Shown here: positions 16,749 to 24,951 of the stretch, in pieces
Layout: every line of letters starts with the position of its first letter
Numbering within the stretch: position 1 is the first letter of the stretch
Source: Candidatus Eiseniibacteriota bacterium
Lineage (GTDB): Bacteria; Orphanbacterota; Orphanbacteria; Orphanbacterales; Orphanbacteraceae
DNA length: 64,000 nucleotides
Assembly: GCA_029262235.1 (NCBI GenBank)
Contig: JAJCZU010000004.1
Coordinates: 1,117,231 to 1,181,230 of the forward strand
Reading direction: 5' to 3'
Notes under the pieces: model-generated
What the model was told of the DNA's origin: nothing
The model's input: the letters and a program-made list of their open reading frames with translations, nothing else
Databases searched by the model: none
Position numbers and translations under genes: made by a program

Positions 16749-17917
16749 CCGACGCCCGCGCGATCCTGCACATCGACATGGACTCGTTCTTCTGTTCCGT
16801 CGAGCGTGCGCTGAACCCCGTTCTCGATGATCGCCCGCTCATGGTCGGCTCAACGGGGACGCGCGGCGTGATCGTGGCCGCCACTTATGACGTGAAGGCG
16901 AAGGGGGTGCAGCAGGGGATGCCGACGGGGCAGGCGCAGCGGCTGGCTCCGGGCGTTACGATTCTCCCTCCGCGCCACAAGATCTACACGCAGATTTCCG
17001 CCGGCATCTTCAAAGTGCTTGCCACGTTTACCGATCGCGTCGAGCCGGCTTCGATCGACGAGTCGTACCTCGATATCACGAGCGAAGCGCACGGATTCGA
17101 AGGCGCGCAAGCGTTTGGTGAATCGATCAAGGCCACGATTCGCGAGCGCTTCCGGCTGCCGTGCACGATCGGAATCGGGCCGACGCGCGTGATCGCGAAG
17201 ATCGTGTCCGCGCACAGCAAACCCGACGGCCTGCGCATCATTCTTCCCGGCGAGGCGCGTGCGTTTCTGAACCCGCTCCCCGTTCGCAAGCTCGGGGGGA
17301 TCGGGCCGCGCACCGAAGAGATCCTTTCGGGCGTCGGCATCCGTACTCTCGGCGATCTCGCGCAGTACACGGACGAACAGCTCGTGACCCTTCTCGGAAA
17401 ATCGGGGCCGTATCTCGGGTCCGCCTCCCGCGGGGAGAGCGCGGATTCCGTTGTGGCTTTCGCGGACCGGGGCGAGGCGAAATCGATGAGCAAGGAAACC
17501 ACGCTCGCTTACGACACAAACGACTGGCCCACGATCGAGTCCGTGCTGCTCTTTCTGTCCGAAGGGCTCGCGTCGCGCATGAGAAAATCGAAGATCAGCG
17601 GCAAAACGTTCGTGATCAAAATCCGGTTCGACGACTTCAAGACGATCACGCGAAGCAAAACGCTCCCGCGCGCGACGAACAGCGAAGGCGCGATTTTCTC
17701 GCTCGCGGCGGACCTGTTTCGCGCAAATGTCGGGGGCCGCAAGATCCGGCTTGTCGGCGTCGGTCTGCATCATCTGGACGAACAGGAAGCGCTTCCGCTC
17801 GAACTCGATCTGGGACTCGAAGAAGAGCGTCCGAAGGAAGAAGAAACTCTCGCCGTAGTCGATCGCATTCGGAACCGTTACGGAGACGATGCCGTCAAGA
17901 AGGCGAGGCTGCTTTGA
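16745..17917 (+). CDS. dinB: DNA polymerase IV (Y-family)
   Basis: 390 residues starting at an ATG that overlaps pabB. Catalytic carboxylates are visible at D11 (HIDMDSFF) and D105/E106 (SIDESYLD). The Y-family segments 'TYDVKAKGVQQGMP', 'IGIGPTRVIAKIVS' and the helix-hairpin-helix 'KLGGIGPRTEEILSGVGI' follow in order, and the C-terminal little-finger domain is present. It carries out error-prone translesion synthesis in the cytoplasm. The final residues (KKARLL) are not a clear beta-clamp-binding peptide. The gene is coupled to the DUF72 gene by a TTGA overlap. Confidence 0.95.
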   Translation: MTDARAILHIDMDSFFCSVERALNPVLDDRPLMVGSTGTRGVIVAATYDVKAKGVQQGMPTGQAQRLAPGVTILPPRHKIYTQISAGIFKVLATFTDRVEPASIDESYLDITSEAHGFEGAQAFGESIKATIRERFRLPCTIGIGPTRVIAKIVSAHSKPDGLRIILPGEARAFLNPLPVRKLGGIGPRTEEILSGVGIRTLGDLAQYTDEQLVTLLGKSGPYLGSASRGESADSVVAFADRGEAKSMSKETTLAYDTNDWPTIESVLLFLSEGLASRMRKSKISGKTFVIKIRFDDFKTITRSKTLPRATNSEGAIFSLAADLFRANVGGRKIRLVGVGLHHLDEQEALPLELDLGLEEERPKEEETLAVVDRIRNRYGDDAVKKARLL

Positions 17918-18765
17918 TCCTCGTCGGTACAAGCGGCTATTCGTTCGATGACTGGCGCGGCCCGTTCTATCCTCATTATCTGAAGCGCGGCGACTGGCTC
18001 AATTTTTACGCGCGGCATTTTCCCGCGGCCGAGATCAATCTCACGTACTACCGCATTCCGTCTGCGAAAGCGTTTGCGGGCATGGTGCGGAAGACCCCGC
18101 GCGACTATCCGTTTTTCGTGAAGACGCACTTCGAAACGACGCACGAACGAGTCGACCCGCGCCCCGCGATGCGGGCCCTGCTCGCCGCCACCGCGCCGCT
18201 CTACGATTCGGGCCGTCTGCACGGTTTTCTCGCGCAGTTCCCGATGAACTTTCGCAATCGCGAAAAGGAGCGCGGTTATCTGCTCCGGCTGCGCGACCTC
18301 ACGCCGCCCGAGATCCCGTTCTTCGCCGAGTTCCGTCACGACAGCTGGGACCAGGAGGCGCTCTATCCGTTTCTCGAAGCGCAGAAAATCGGCTATTGCG
18401 CGGTCGACGAACCACGCCTGCCCGGGCTCATGCCGGCGCGCGCGCGTGTTACGAACGGAACGGGGTACGTGCGCTTTCACGGCCGGAACCGCGCGACATG
18501 GTGGGGGCGTGATGCGTCGGGATCGGCGGCGGGAACTCCCCGTCATACAGACCGCTACGACTATCTATATCGCGAAGAGGAGCTGCAGACCTGGGTGAAG
18601 CGAATTCGCGCGATGGAAGAGGCGAGTCAGCGCACGTTCGTATTCTTCAATAACTGTTATTCGGGGCAGGCCGTGCGCGGCGCCAGACTGATGCAGCAAC
18701 TGATGGATCTTCCGATGGCTGGAGAGGAGCAGGTAACGCTTGGTTTCGAACACGGAATGGATTGA
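17914..18765 (+). CDS. DUF72-family protein (YecE-like)
   Basis: A TTG at 17914 overlaps the dinB stop; 283 residues result. The opening ILVGTSGYSFDDWRGPFYP, 'FPAAEINLTYYRIPSAKAF' and 'FAEFRHDSWD', then 'VRFHGRN' are the standard DUF72 (PF01904) landmarks of a TIM-barrel protein about 240-290 residues long. Biochemical function is unknown. Its position between dinB and a repair helicase suggests, but does not prove, a role in nucleic-acid metabolism. It overlaps the helicase start by 26 bases. Confidence 0.9.
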   Translation: MILVGTSGYSFDDWRGPFYPHYLKRGDWLNFYARHFPAAEINLTYYRIPSAKAFAGMVRKTPRDYPFFVKTHFETTHERVDPRPAMRALLAATAPLYDSGRLHGFLAQFPMNFRNREKERGYLLRLRDLTPPEIPFFAEFRHDSWDQEALYPFLEAQKIGYCAVDEPRLPGLMPARARVTNGTGYVRFHGRNRATWWGRDASGSAAGTPRHTDRYDYLYREEELQTWVKRIRAMEEASQRTFVFFNNCYSGQAVRGARLMQQLMDLPMAGEEQVTLGFEHGMD

Positions 18766-21154
18766 CCTCACAGACGACAGAATCCGATCGATCCGCGAAA
18801 TCCCCGCGCGGCAGGCGGAGTTTGTCGACGCGTTTCCTCTCACGGGATTCGCGCAGAACGCCTTGCACGCGATCGGCATCGAGAAGCTCTATTCGCACCA
18901 GGCGGGCGCGATCGAAGCGGCGCGCCGCGGCGAGAATGTCGTAACGGTCACGGGAACCGCGTCGGGCAAGAGCATCTGCTATCACGTGCCCGTTCTCGAG
19001 TCGCTCGCCGACGGAAAGAACACGGCGATCTATCTCTTTCCGACGAAGGCGCTCGCGCAGGATCAATTGCGCAGCGTGAAGCGTCTTCTCGAAACGGACC
19101 CTGTGCGCGCGAAGTCGATCGTGTCCGGTACGTACGATGGCGACACGTCGCAACACGCGCGCCGCAAACTGCGTACGCACGGCAACCTGATCCTGACGAA
19201 TCCGGACATGCTGCACGCGGGAATTCTTCCGAACCACCCGGGATGGGCGCGCTTCTTCGAAAACCTCCGCTATGTGGTGGTTGACGAAATCCACGCGTAT
19301 CGCGGCATCTTCGGCTCGAACGTGGGCAATGTCTTTCGTCGCCTCCGCCGGATCGCGGCGCACTACGGCGCGTCGCCTCAGTTCCTCTGTTCGTCCGCCA
19401 CGATCGCGAATCCGGCCGAACTCGCCGAGCGCATTCTCGGCGAGCCGGTTACCGTAATCGATCAGGACGGATCGCCGCGCGGCCCGAAGCGTTTTCTTCT
19501 CTGGAACCCGCCGAAGTTCGACCCGAACAGTTCCGAGCGCAAGAGCGCGAACATCGAAGCGAAGAATCTGATGGTGCAGTTCGTGCTGCAGGGCATTCCC
19601 ACGATCGTGTTCGCGCGCTCCCGCATCACGGCTGAACTCATCTATCGCTACGCGCGCGAAGATCTGCTCATGAAACACAAGAAGCTCGCGAGCAAGATCG
19701 CGGTTTATCGCGGCGGCTATCTGCCCAAAGACCGGCGCGAGATCGAACGGCGTCTTTTCGAAGGCGACCTGCTCGGCGTTACGAGTACGAACGCGCTCGA
19801 ACTCGGGATCGACGTCGGCTCGCTCGGCGTTTCGATTCTCGTCGGCTTTCCCGGCACGATCGCAAGCACCTGGCAGCAGGCGGGACGCGCCGGGCGCACG
19901 GAAGAGGAGTCGATGAGCATCCTGATCACGTACAACGATCCCATCGATCAGTATCTGGCGCGGCATCCCGCGTACTTCTTCGATCAGACCCCGGAGAACG
20001 CGATCGTCGACTCCGAGAATCCGTACATTCTCGCGAGGCATCTGGCATGCGCCGCGCACGAACTGCCGATCGAAGAGAGCGAAGACGGCGAACTGTTCGG
20101 CGCCAACATGGCGCCCGTACTCGATGCGATGGAAGAGCACGAGAAGGTCATGCGGCTCAAAGACAAATGGTACTGGAGTTCGACCGACTATCCCGCGGCG
20201 GAAGTATCGCTCCGGAACATGGCCGACGCGACGTATACGATCACCGAGATCTTCCCGAACGGACAGGAACGCGAGCGGACGATCGGCACGGTCGACGCGA
20301 TCTCGGCGCCCGAGCTTCTCTACCCCGAGGCGATCTACCTGCACGACGGCGAGACGTACTTCGTGCGCGAACTCGATCTCGATCAGCGTGTCGCGTATGT
20401 CGAGCGACGCGAAGTCGACTACTACACACAGGCAATTGTGGAGTCGACCATTCGTCTCGGCAAGGGGATCGCGGAGGCGGAAGTTCCCGACGGGAAGAAG
20501 ATGCTCGCACAGGCCACCGTTTCGTGGATGACGGTCGCGTTCAAGAAGATTCAGTTTCAGAACATGGACTCGATCGGGTGGGGGAAGCTCGATTTGCCCA
20601 GTCAGGAACTCGAAACGGTCGCGATGGGGCTGCATGTCGAGGGGCGGATCGTCGGGCGACTGGCGGACGAGTCACTTCGCATTTCAGAAGGGCTCGCCGG
20701 GCTTCGCAATCTGCTGCTCGTCGTCGCGCCTCTTTTCGCAATGTGCGATCGCAGCAATCTCGGCGGCGTGGTCGAGAGCTCGAACACCGGAGTGCCGACG
20801 CTCTTTCTCTACGACCGCTACCCGTTCGGTCTCGGCTACAGCGAAAAGTGCTTTCACATTCTGGACGAGATTCTCGAGGCGTGCCTCGAGCTTGTCGGCG
20901 ACTGTCCGTGCGACGACGGATGCCCGTCCTGCGTCGGCATGCCGCGCCAGCCCGTGCTGCATCACGACCCCGATACGGCGCTCGGGATTCCGATGCCCGA
21001 CAAACGCGCGACGAAGCGTCTGCTGGAAATGCTGGGCGAGGGATCGAGCGCGCCCGCGTCGTCGGCCGTGCCAGCGACGGCACCGGCGGCCCCGGCTTCG
21101 GCCACGTCAGGCGTGGCCCCGGACCCGGGAGAAGATCGCGGCGATACCGAGTAG
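18740..21154 (+). CDS. DEAD/DEAH helicase with DUF1998 zinc domain, MrfA/YprA-like
   Basis: 804 residues from a TTG preceded by ggagaggagc. Walker A TGTASGKS is at residues 71-78 and the DEAH-box variant VVVDEIHAYRG near residue 180. A second RecA domain with 'GVTSTNALELGIDVGSL' and 'QQAGRAGRTEEES' follows. The C-terminal DUF1998 domain contains CPCDDGCPSCVG, a four-cysteine zinc site. This is the architecture of B. subtilis MrfA/YprA, a 3'-5' DNA helicase acting in mitomycin-type lesion repair. A YprB/MrfB-like nuclease, its usual partner, is encoded at 29955-30770. The 3' end overlaps the convergent permease gene by 48 bases. Confidence 0.9.
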   Translation: MVSNTEWIDLTDDRIRSIREIPARQAEFVDAFPLTGFAQNALHAIGIEKLYSHQAGAIEAARRGENVVTVTGTASGKSICYHVPVLESLADGKNTAIYLFPTKALAQDQLRSVKRLLETDPVRAKSIVSGTYDGDTSQHARRKLRTHGNLILTNPDMLHAGILPNHPGWARFFENLRYVVVDEIHAYRGIFGSNVGNVFRRLRRIAAHYGASPQFLCSSATIANPAELAERILGEPVTVIDQDGSPRGPKRFLLWNPPKFDPNSSERKSANIEAKNLMVQFVLQGIPTIVFARSRITAELIYRYAREDLLMKHKKLASKIAVYRGGYLPKDRREIERRLFEGDLLGVTSTNALELGIDVGSLGVSILVGFPGTIASTWQQAGRAGRTEEESMSILITYNDPIDQYLARHPAYFFDQTPENAIVDSENPYILARHLACAAHELPIEESEDGELFGANMAPVLDAMEEHEKVMRLKDKWYWSSTDYPAAEVSLRNMADATYTITEIFPNGQERERTIGTVDAISAPELLYPEAIYLHDGETYFVRELDLDQRVAYVERREVDYYTQAIVESTIRLGKGIAEAEVPDGKKMLAQATVSWMTVAFKKIQFQNMDSIGWGKLDLPSQELETVAMGLHVEGRIVGRLADESLRISEGLAGLRNLLLVVAPLFAMCDRSNLGGVVESSNTGVPTLFLYDRYPFGLGYSEKCFHILDEILEACLELVGDCPCDDGCPSCVGMPRQPVLHHDPDTALGIPMPDKRATKRLLEMLGEGSSAPASSAVPATAPAAPASATSGVAPDPGEDRGDTE

Positions 21155-21916
21155 TGCCCCGAGCGTCAGCACCACCATGGGCGCCGCGGGCATGTCGAGA
21201 TGGAACGCCGCATGCAGCCCGAGCACGCTTGCGGCGATCGCGATTCCCCAGCCCCAGGCAAGCCGTCCGGCGGTCGACCCCGCAAGCAGCAGTGCCGCGA
21301 CCGCCGGGAGCACGAGGAACGCGAACACGAGCAGTACGCCGACGAGACCGACCGACGAAGTCACGACAATCGCGAACGTGCCATAAAAGAAGAAGTCGAG
21401 CCAGCGCCCCTGCCTGCGGCCTTCGGTGACATCGTTCGTTCTTCGATGCACGAACGCGTGCGCGATTCCGATCGAAACGTAGATCAGGGACGTCCAGAGA
21501 ACGTGACCGGGATCGACGGTCAGAAGCTGGCCGACGAAGAGATGCTTGATCTCGTCCATGCCGTGCGGGGAACGTTCGAGCACGACGAACGTCGCCGCGA
21601 CCGCGAGCCCGTATGCGGTTGCGACGATCGCCTCCTGATGCACCCGCCGGCTCTTCACGAGCGCGAAGAAGGCGGCGCTCGCGAGCGCGAATCCGGCGGA
21701 CATCAGATACTCCGGGAGCGTATCGTGTTCGAGTCCGACGACAACCGCGACGGCGGCCCCGAGAGCGGCCGCCTGCGCCATGGCGAGGTCCACGAAGAGT
21801 ACGCCGCGCCGCACGATGTGAAATCCGAGGTAGACGTGGATCCCCGCGAGCAGCAGGCAGCAGAAGAGCGCCCACTGCATGAAGGTATAGACCCAGGGTT
21901 CGGTGAGCCAGCTCAT
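21107..21916 (-). CDS. metal ABC transporter permease (ZnuB/MntB type)
   Basis: The start is placed at ATG 21916 because it overlaps the binding-protein stop (ATGA). About 269 residues with seven to eight hydrophobic segments. The family landmarks are 'VYLGFHIVRRGVLFVDLAMAQAAALGAA' near the N-terminus and 'LLVFAFLVLPAVAALLLAG' near the C-terminus, typical of ABC-3 permeases for zinc or manganese. It sits in the inner membrane and would pass metal from the binding protein encoded just upstream. No ATPase gene is adjacent. The final 48 bases overlap the helicase gene on the other strand. Confidence 0.88.
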   Translation of the reverse strand: MSWLTEPWVYTFMQWALFCCLLLAGIHVYLGFHIVRRGVLFVDLAMAQAAALGAAVAVVVGLEHDTLPEYLMSAGFALASAAFFALVKSRRVHQEAIVATAYGLAVAATFVVLERSPHGMDEIKHLFVGQLLTVDPGHVLWTSLIYVSIGIAHAFVHRRTNDVTEGRRQGRWLDFFFYGTFAIVVTSSVGLVGVLLVFAFLVLPAVAALLLAGSTAGRLAWGWGIAIAASVLGLHAAFHLDMPAAPMVVLTLGALLGIAAIFSRVRGHA

Positions 21917-22851
21917 GGTGATACCGCGCTTTCGAGCGCCGCGCACACCCGGTCGAACGTCGCCAGATAGGCTTCGGGACGCCCTTCCTCGCAGACGGAG
22001 GGGATCACGACGTCGCGGACGCCGGTTTCCCGTTCCAGGAATTCCACGGGCGACTCCGAATGAAACGGATCCCGCACGACAACGCGTATTTCATCGGTCC
22101 GGATCGTGCTGGACAGGGTCGCGAGCTGGCGTGCGGTCGGCGAGATTCCGGGCAGCGGCTCCACGCGTCCCGCGATCGTTATGTCGAAACGGTTCGCGAG
22201 ATAGAGCCACGTGTCGTGATACTCGACGAACGAGCGTCCGCGCAGACACGTTTCCCAGTCGACAATGCGCCCCGCGATCGTCTCTTCGAACCGCCGTGCG
22301 TTCTTATGGAAAGCATCGGCCAGCGCCGGTCTCGCTTCACCGAACTGTTCCGCCAGGAAGAGCGCGACGAGCGCCCCGTTCTCCGGGTCTAGCCAGTAGT
22401 GCGGGTTCCCTTCGGGATGCACGTCGCCCATCGATGCGTCGACCTTTCCCTCCGGGACTCCCTGCGGTGTGATCGCGCGGGAGCAGTCGATCATGACGAG
22501 ATCACGGTTGCGCGATCCGCGGACGATGTCTTCGGCCCAGAGATCGAGCGACAGCCCGACCGCGAGATAGTAATCCGCGTGCGCCGCCCTGCGCATCGTG
22601 CTCGGGCGGACTTCCACCGAGTGCGGGTCCCGGTTGCTCCTCAGCACGACTTCGATTTCGGCCTGCTCGGCGCAGACCGCCCGCGCGATCGCGGCCAGGT
22701 CGTTCGTCGAAGCCAGAATGCGCAGCGGTTCGCCTGCGTCGCCCCCTTCGTCCGCGCGTCCGGTCGACGCGATCCCGCAGAGAAGCATGAGTACGAACGC
22801 GGTCACGACCGGCCGTACGCTTCGAGTCGCGATTCGTCTTCGCGTCCTCAT
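21913..22851 (-). CDS. metal-binding periplasmic protein of ABC transporter (ZnuA-like, cluster A-I)
   Basis: 312 residues with an N-terminal signal segment ('VVTAFVLMLLCGIASTGRA'). The three histidine ligands expected for cluster A-I binding proteins are visible in RDPHSVEVRPS, GNPHYWLDPENG and VEYHDTWLYL. A late 'VVRDPFHSESPVEFLERETG' provides the acidic region. The long His-rich loop of many ZnuA proteins is absent. It delivers Zn2+ or Mn2+ to the permease encoded next. It starts two bases after the stop of the outer-membrane protein gene, so all are one transcription unit. Confidence 0.85.
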   Translation of the reverse strand: MRTRRRIATRSVRPVVTAFVLMLLCGIASTGRADEGGDAGEPLRILASTNDLAAIARAVCAEQAEIEVVLRSNRDPHSVEVRPSTMRRAAHADYYLAVGLSLDLWAEDIVRGSRNRDLVMIDCSRAITPQGVPEGKVDASMGDVHPEGNPHYWLDPENGALVALFLAEQFGEARPALADAFHKNARRFEETIAGRIVDWETCLRGRSFVEYHDTWLYLANRFDITIAGRVEPLPGISPTARQLATLSSTIRTDEIRVVVRDPFHSESPVEFLERETGVRDVVIPSVCEEGRPEAYLATFDRVCAALESAVSP

Positions 22852-22853
22852 TT

Positions 22854-23954
22854 CTAAAACCGATGCGGCCGGTGCGGGCCGAGCGCGAAGATCGTCTGCA
22901 GCGTAATGCCGGCTTCGGATTCTCCTTCGTCGGGGTCGGTCACGTGTCCGACGAGACGGAAGAGGGTGCTCTCCTCGAGCAGCGCCATCCCGATGAAGCC
23001 GCCGTAGCGGTTCGTACGCACGTCGTCATCGAAGCGTTCAGTCGCGCTTTCGACGAAGCCGCCGACGTTCCAGTTCCGGTTCGCGCGGAAATCGACGCTG
23101 CCGAAGAAACCGTTCGGGTCGACCGATGCCGCTTCCTCCGTTTCGTCGAGCGAGCCGAAGATCGCCTCCGCGTTCAGAACGAGTGCGCGCGCCGGGCCGA
23201 AGTCGAACGACGCCTTGCCGTCGATGCCGAACCACGTCGCCTTCGCGTCCTCGTGCACGTCGTGCGTGCCGTGCAGCACGGAAGCCCCGATCAGGAACGA
23301 GCCGCCTTCGCCCGCTTCGAGAAAGAGATCGACGCGGCCCGAAACGCCGAGATCCGGTGCTTCCTCCTCTTCGCCCTCTTCCTCCGCAGGGGCCAGCGAC
23401 AGCTTTTCCGCATGTTCGTCTTCTTCCCCGTGTGCATGGCCGCCGAGAAACACGTCGCCGCGCACGGCGCCGGCGGTCGCCCGCAATGTCGCGCTCTCGA
23501 GCGGGGCGATCCAGTCGAGGCGCACGCCGTCATCGCGGATGCCGTCCTCGGAGAAAAACGTGGAATGCATGAGGGGGCGATCGACGAAAGGGTAGGCATG
23601 GGCGTGGACGACGTTCAGCTGTCCGAAATCGAGCAGCTTCCGTCCGATCGTAAGTCCGAAGCCGCCCGGAAGATACCGGTCGAGCATGAGTTTCGCCTCT
23701 TCGATCTCGAATTCGCCCTCATGGGCGGCGACGTAGATCTCGGCGCTCGCATACGGATTCACGGGGCCGGTGAAGGACAGCTCGAGCTCGTGGAATTCGA
23801 GGGCAACGTCATCCTCCTCGGATTCGGTCCAGAGGGCGCGCATGTCGCCGATCGCGGAAATGGCGGGGTTCGCAGGGCCGGCGTGGGCGCCGCCGGCGAG
23901 CAGCAGCAGTAACGGGCACGCAAGCAGCGTGCAGGCATGGAAACGAGACAGCAT
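22854..23954 (-). CDS. zinc-uptake-associated outer-membrane protein with His/Glu-rich loop
   Basis: 366 residues with a clear signal peptide ending AHA-GPANP. The start of the mature part, 'NPAISAIGDMRALWTE', the block 'FHELELSFTGPVNPYASAEIY', and 'YLPGGFGLTIGRKLLDFGQL' describe a porin-like beta barrel, and the C-terminal region is strand-rich. A loop in the middle (GGHAHGEEDEHAEK, then an EEEGEEEEAP stretch) is a likely metal-binding surface. I recall similar proteins beside zinc ABC genes, but it has no TonB box or plug domain that I can see. It probably helps divalent metal cross the outer membrane. It lies first after the small Cys/His gene. Confidence 0.75.
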   Translation of the reverse strand: MLSRFHACTLLACPLLLLLAGGAHAGPANPAISAIGDMRALWTESEEDDVALEFHELELSFTGPVNPYASAEIYVAAHEGEFEIEEAKLMLDRYLPGGFGLTIGRKLLDFGQLNVVHAHAYPFVDRPLMHSTFFSEDGIRDDGVRLDWIAPLESATLRATAGAVRGDVFLGGHAHGEEDEHAEKLSLAPAEEEGEEEEAPDLGVSGRVDLFLEAGEGGSFLIGASVLHGTHDVHEDAKATWFGIDGKASFDFGPARALVLNAEAIFGSLDETEEAASVDPNGFFGSVDFRANRNWNVGGFVESATERFDDDVRTNRYGGFIGMALLEESTLFRLVGHVTDPDEGESEAGITLQTIFALGPHRPHRF

Positions 23955-24017
23955 AAATCATTCTCCTGAAGTTCGCGTATGAGATTGCGAATACGGCCGG
24001 GACTGCCCCGGGCGCGG

Positions 24018-24311
24018 TCAGGAGATAGTGGGCGGAGCGCGGCCTCGTTCGGGAGCAAAGGGGACGGAGCCGGGAAGCGAGGTTGTTTCGGGAAGCGCGG
24101 CAACGACGCATCCGACCCGGTCGGGGACCGCGGGGTCCTCGACAAGCGCGGGATGCTGCAGCTTTGCGAACGTGCAGACAGTGCACTCGTGCGAGGAAGC
24201 GCCCCTGACGGGAGCTTTGTCGTGATGCTCGCAGTGGGAGGGTACGAGACCCGCGAACGGCGCGGCCAGCAGAGCCGCGAGGATGACGAAAGTAATGCCG
24301 AAGCGCTTCAT
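24018..24311 (-). CDS. small exported Cys/His protein heading the metal operon
   Basis: 97 residues with a hydrophobic export signal (FGITFVILAALLAAPFAGLV). The mature part carries HCEHHDK and HECTVC, six potential metal ligands within about 20 residues, and a Pro-rich C-terminus. It does not match a family I can name; a periplasmic metal-binding or sensing role is inferred from the ligands and from the downstream zinc-uptake genes. There is no Shine-Dalgarno, which fits the promoter six bases upstream of the ATG (leaderless). The gap to the outer-membrane protein gene is 63 bases. Confidence 0.7.
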   Translation of the reverse strand: MKRFGITFVILAALLAAPFAGLVPSHCEHHDKAPVRGASSHECTVCTFAKLQHPALVEDPAVPDRVGCVVAALPETTSLPGSVPFAPERGRAPPTIS

Positions 24312-24317
24312 GACGTA

Positions 24318-24346
24318 AGAGTAAATCTGACGGCAGGCCGTGTCAA
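24318..24346 (-). promoter_or_regulatory. sigma-70 promoter giving a leaderless mRNA for the metal operon
   Basis: Reading the minus strand, a perfect TTGACA (24346-24341) is followed by exactly 17 bases and TACTCT (24323-24318). Six bases later comes the ATG at 24311. With the usual 6-7 base distance from -10 to start site, the transcript would begin at the A of the start codon. The spacer could hold a metal-regulator operator; I see no perfect Zur-type palindrome. Confidence 0.65.
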
Positions 24347-24387
24347 CCGAAGCAGGGCACTCGCCCTGATTGCCGGCAAGCGGGGGA

Positions 24388-24951
24388 CTACGCCATCGCG
24401 CGCTTCAGCCATGTCTTCGCGAACGTCCAGCTTCGCTTCACGGTCATGGGGGCGATATCGAGCGCTTCGCCGGTCTCTTCGATGGTGAGGCCACCGAAGA
24501 AACGGCATTCGACGACGCGCGCCGCGCGCTCATCGATGGCCCCGAGCTTGTCGAGGGCGTCGTCGAGCGCCACGAGTTCGTCTTCGCGGCCGTCCACGGC
24601 GACCTGCAGCCCCTCGTCAAGCGAGATCTTTTCGACGCCACCACCACGCTTCAGACGCTTGCGTTCCTTCGCGTAATTCACGAGAATTCTCCGCATCGCC
24701 ATCGAAGCCACGGCGAAGAAGTGTCCGCGGGATTTCCATTCCACGCGGTTCTGGTCCACGAGCTTGATATACGCTTCGTGCACAAGCGCCGTCGTACCGA
24801 GCGTATGCCCCGACCGCTCGCTCCTCAGCTGATTATGCGCGACGGCCCGCAGCTCGCGATAGACAAGCGCGAGCAGTTCATCGAGCGCCTTTTTGTTGCC
24901 GCCTGACATGTTGCGCAGCAGCTGCGTGATCTCTTCGCGTGCGTCAGCCAT
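24388..24951 (-). CDS. ECF RNA polymerase sigma factor (TIGR02999-like)
   Basis: 187 residues. Sigma region 2 is around residues 25-95 ('ALVYRELRAVAHNQLRSE' and 'HFFAVASMAMRRILVNYA'). Region 4 helix-turn-helix is near the C-terminus ('FFGGLTIEETGEALDIA' then 'TVKRSWTFAKTWL'). The wording LGTTALVHEAYIKLVDQ is typical of the TIGR02999 group common in Acidobacteria, Planctomycetes and FCB lineages. No anti-sigma gene is seen; instead the gene overlaps the kinase gene upstream by eight bases. This group is thought to be controlled by such kinases. Confidence 0.93.
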   Translation of the reverse strand: MADAREEITQLLRNMSGGNKKALDELLALVYRELRAVAHNQLRSERSGHTLGTTALVHEAYIKLVDQNRVEWKSRGHFFAVASMAMRRILVNYAKERKRLKRGGGVEKISLDEGLQVAVDGREDELVALDDALDKLGAIDERAARVVECRFFGGLTIEETGEALDIAPMTVKRSWTFAKTWLKRAMA

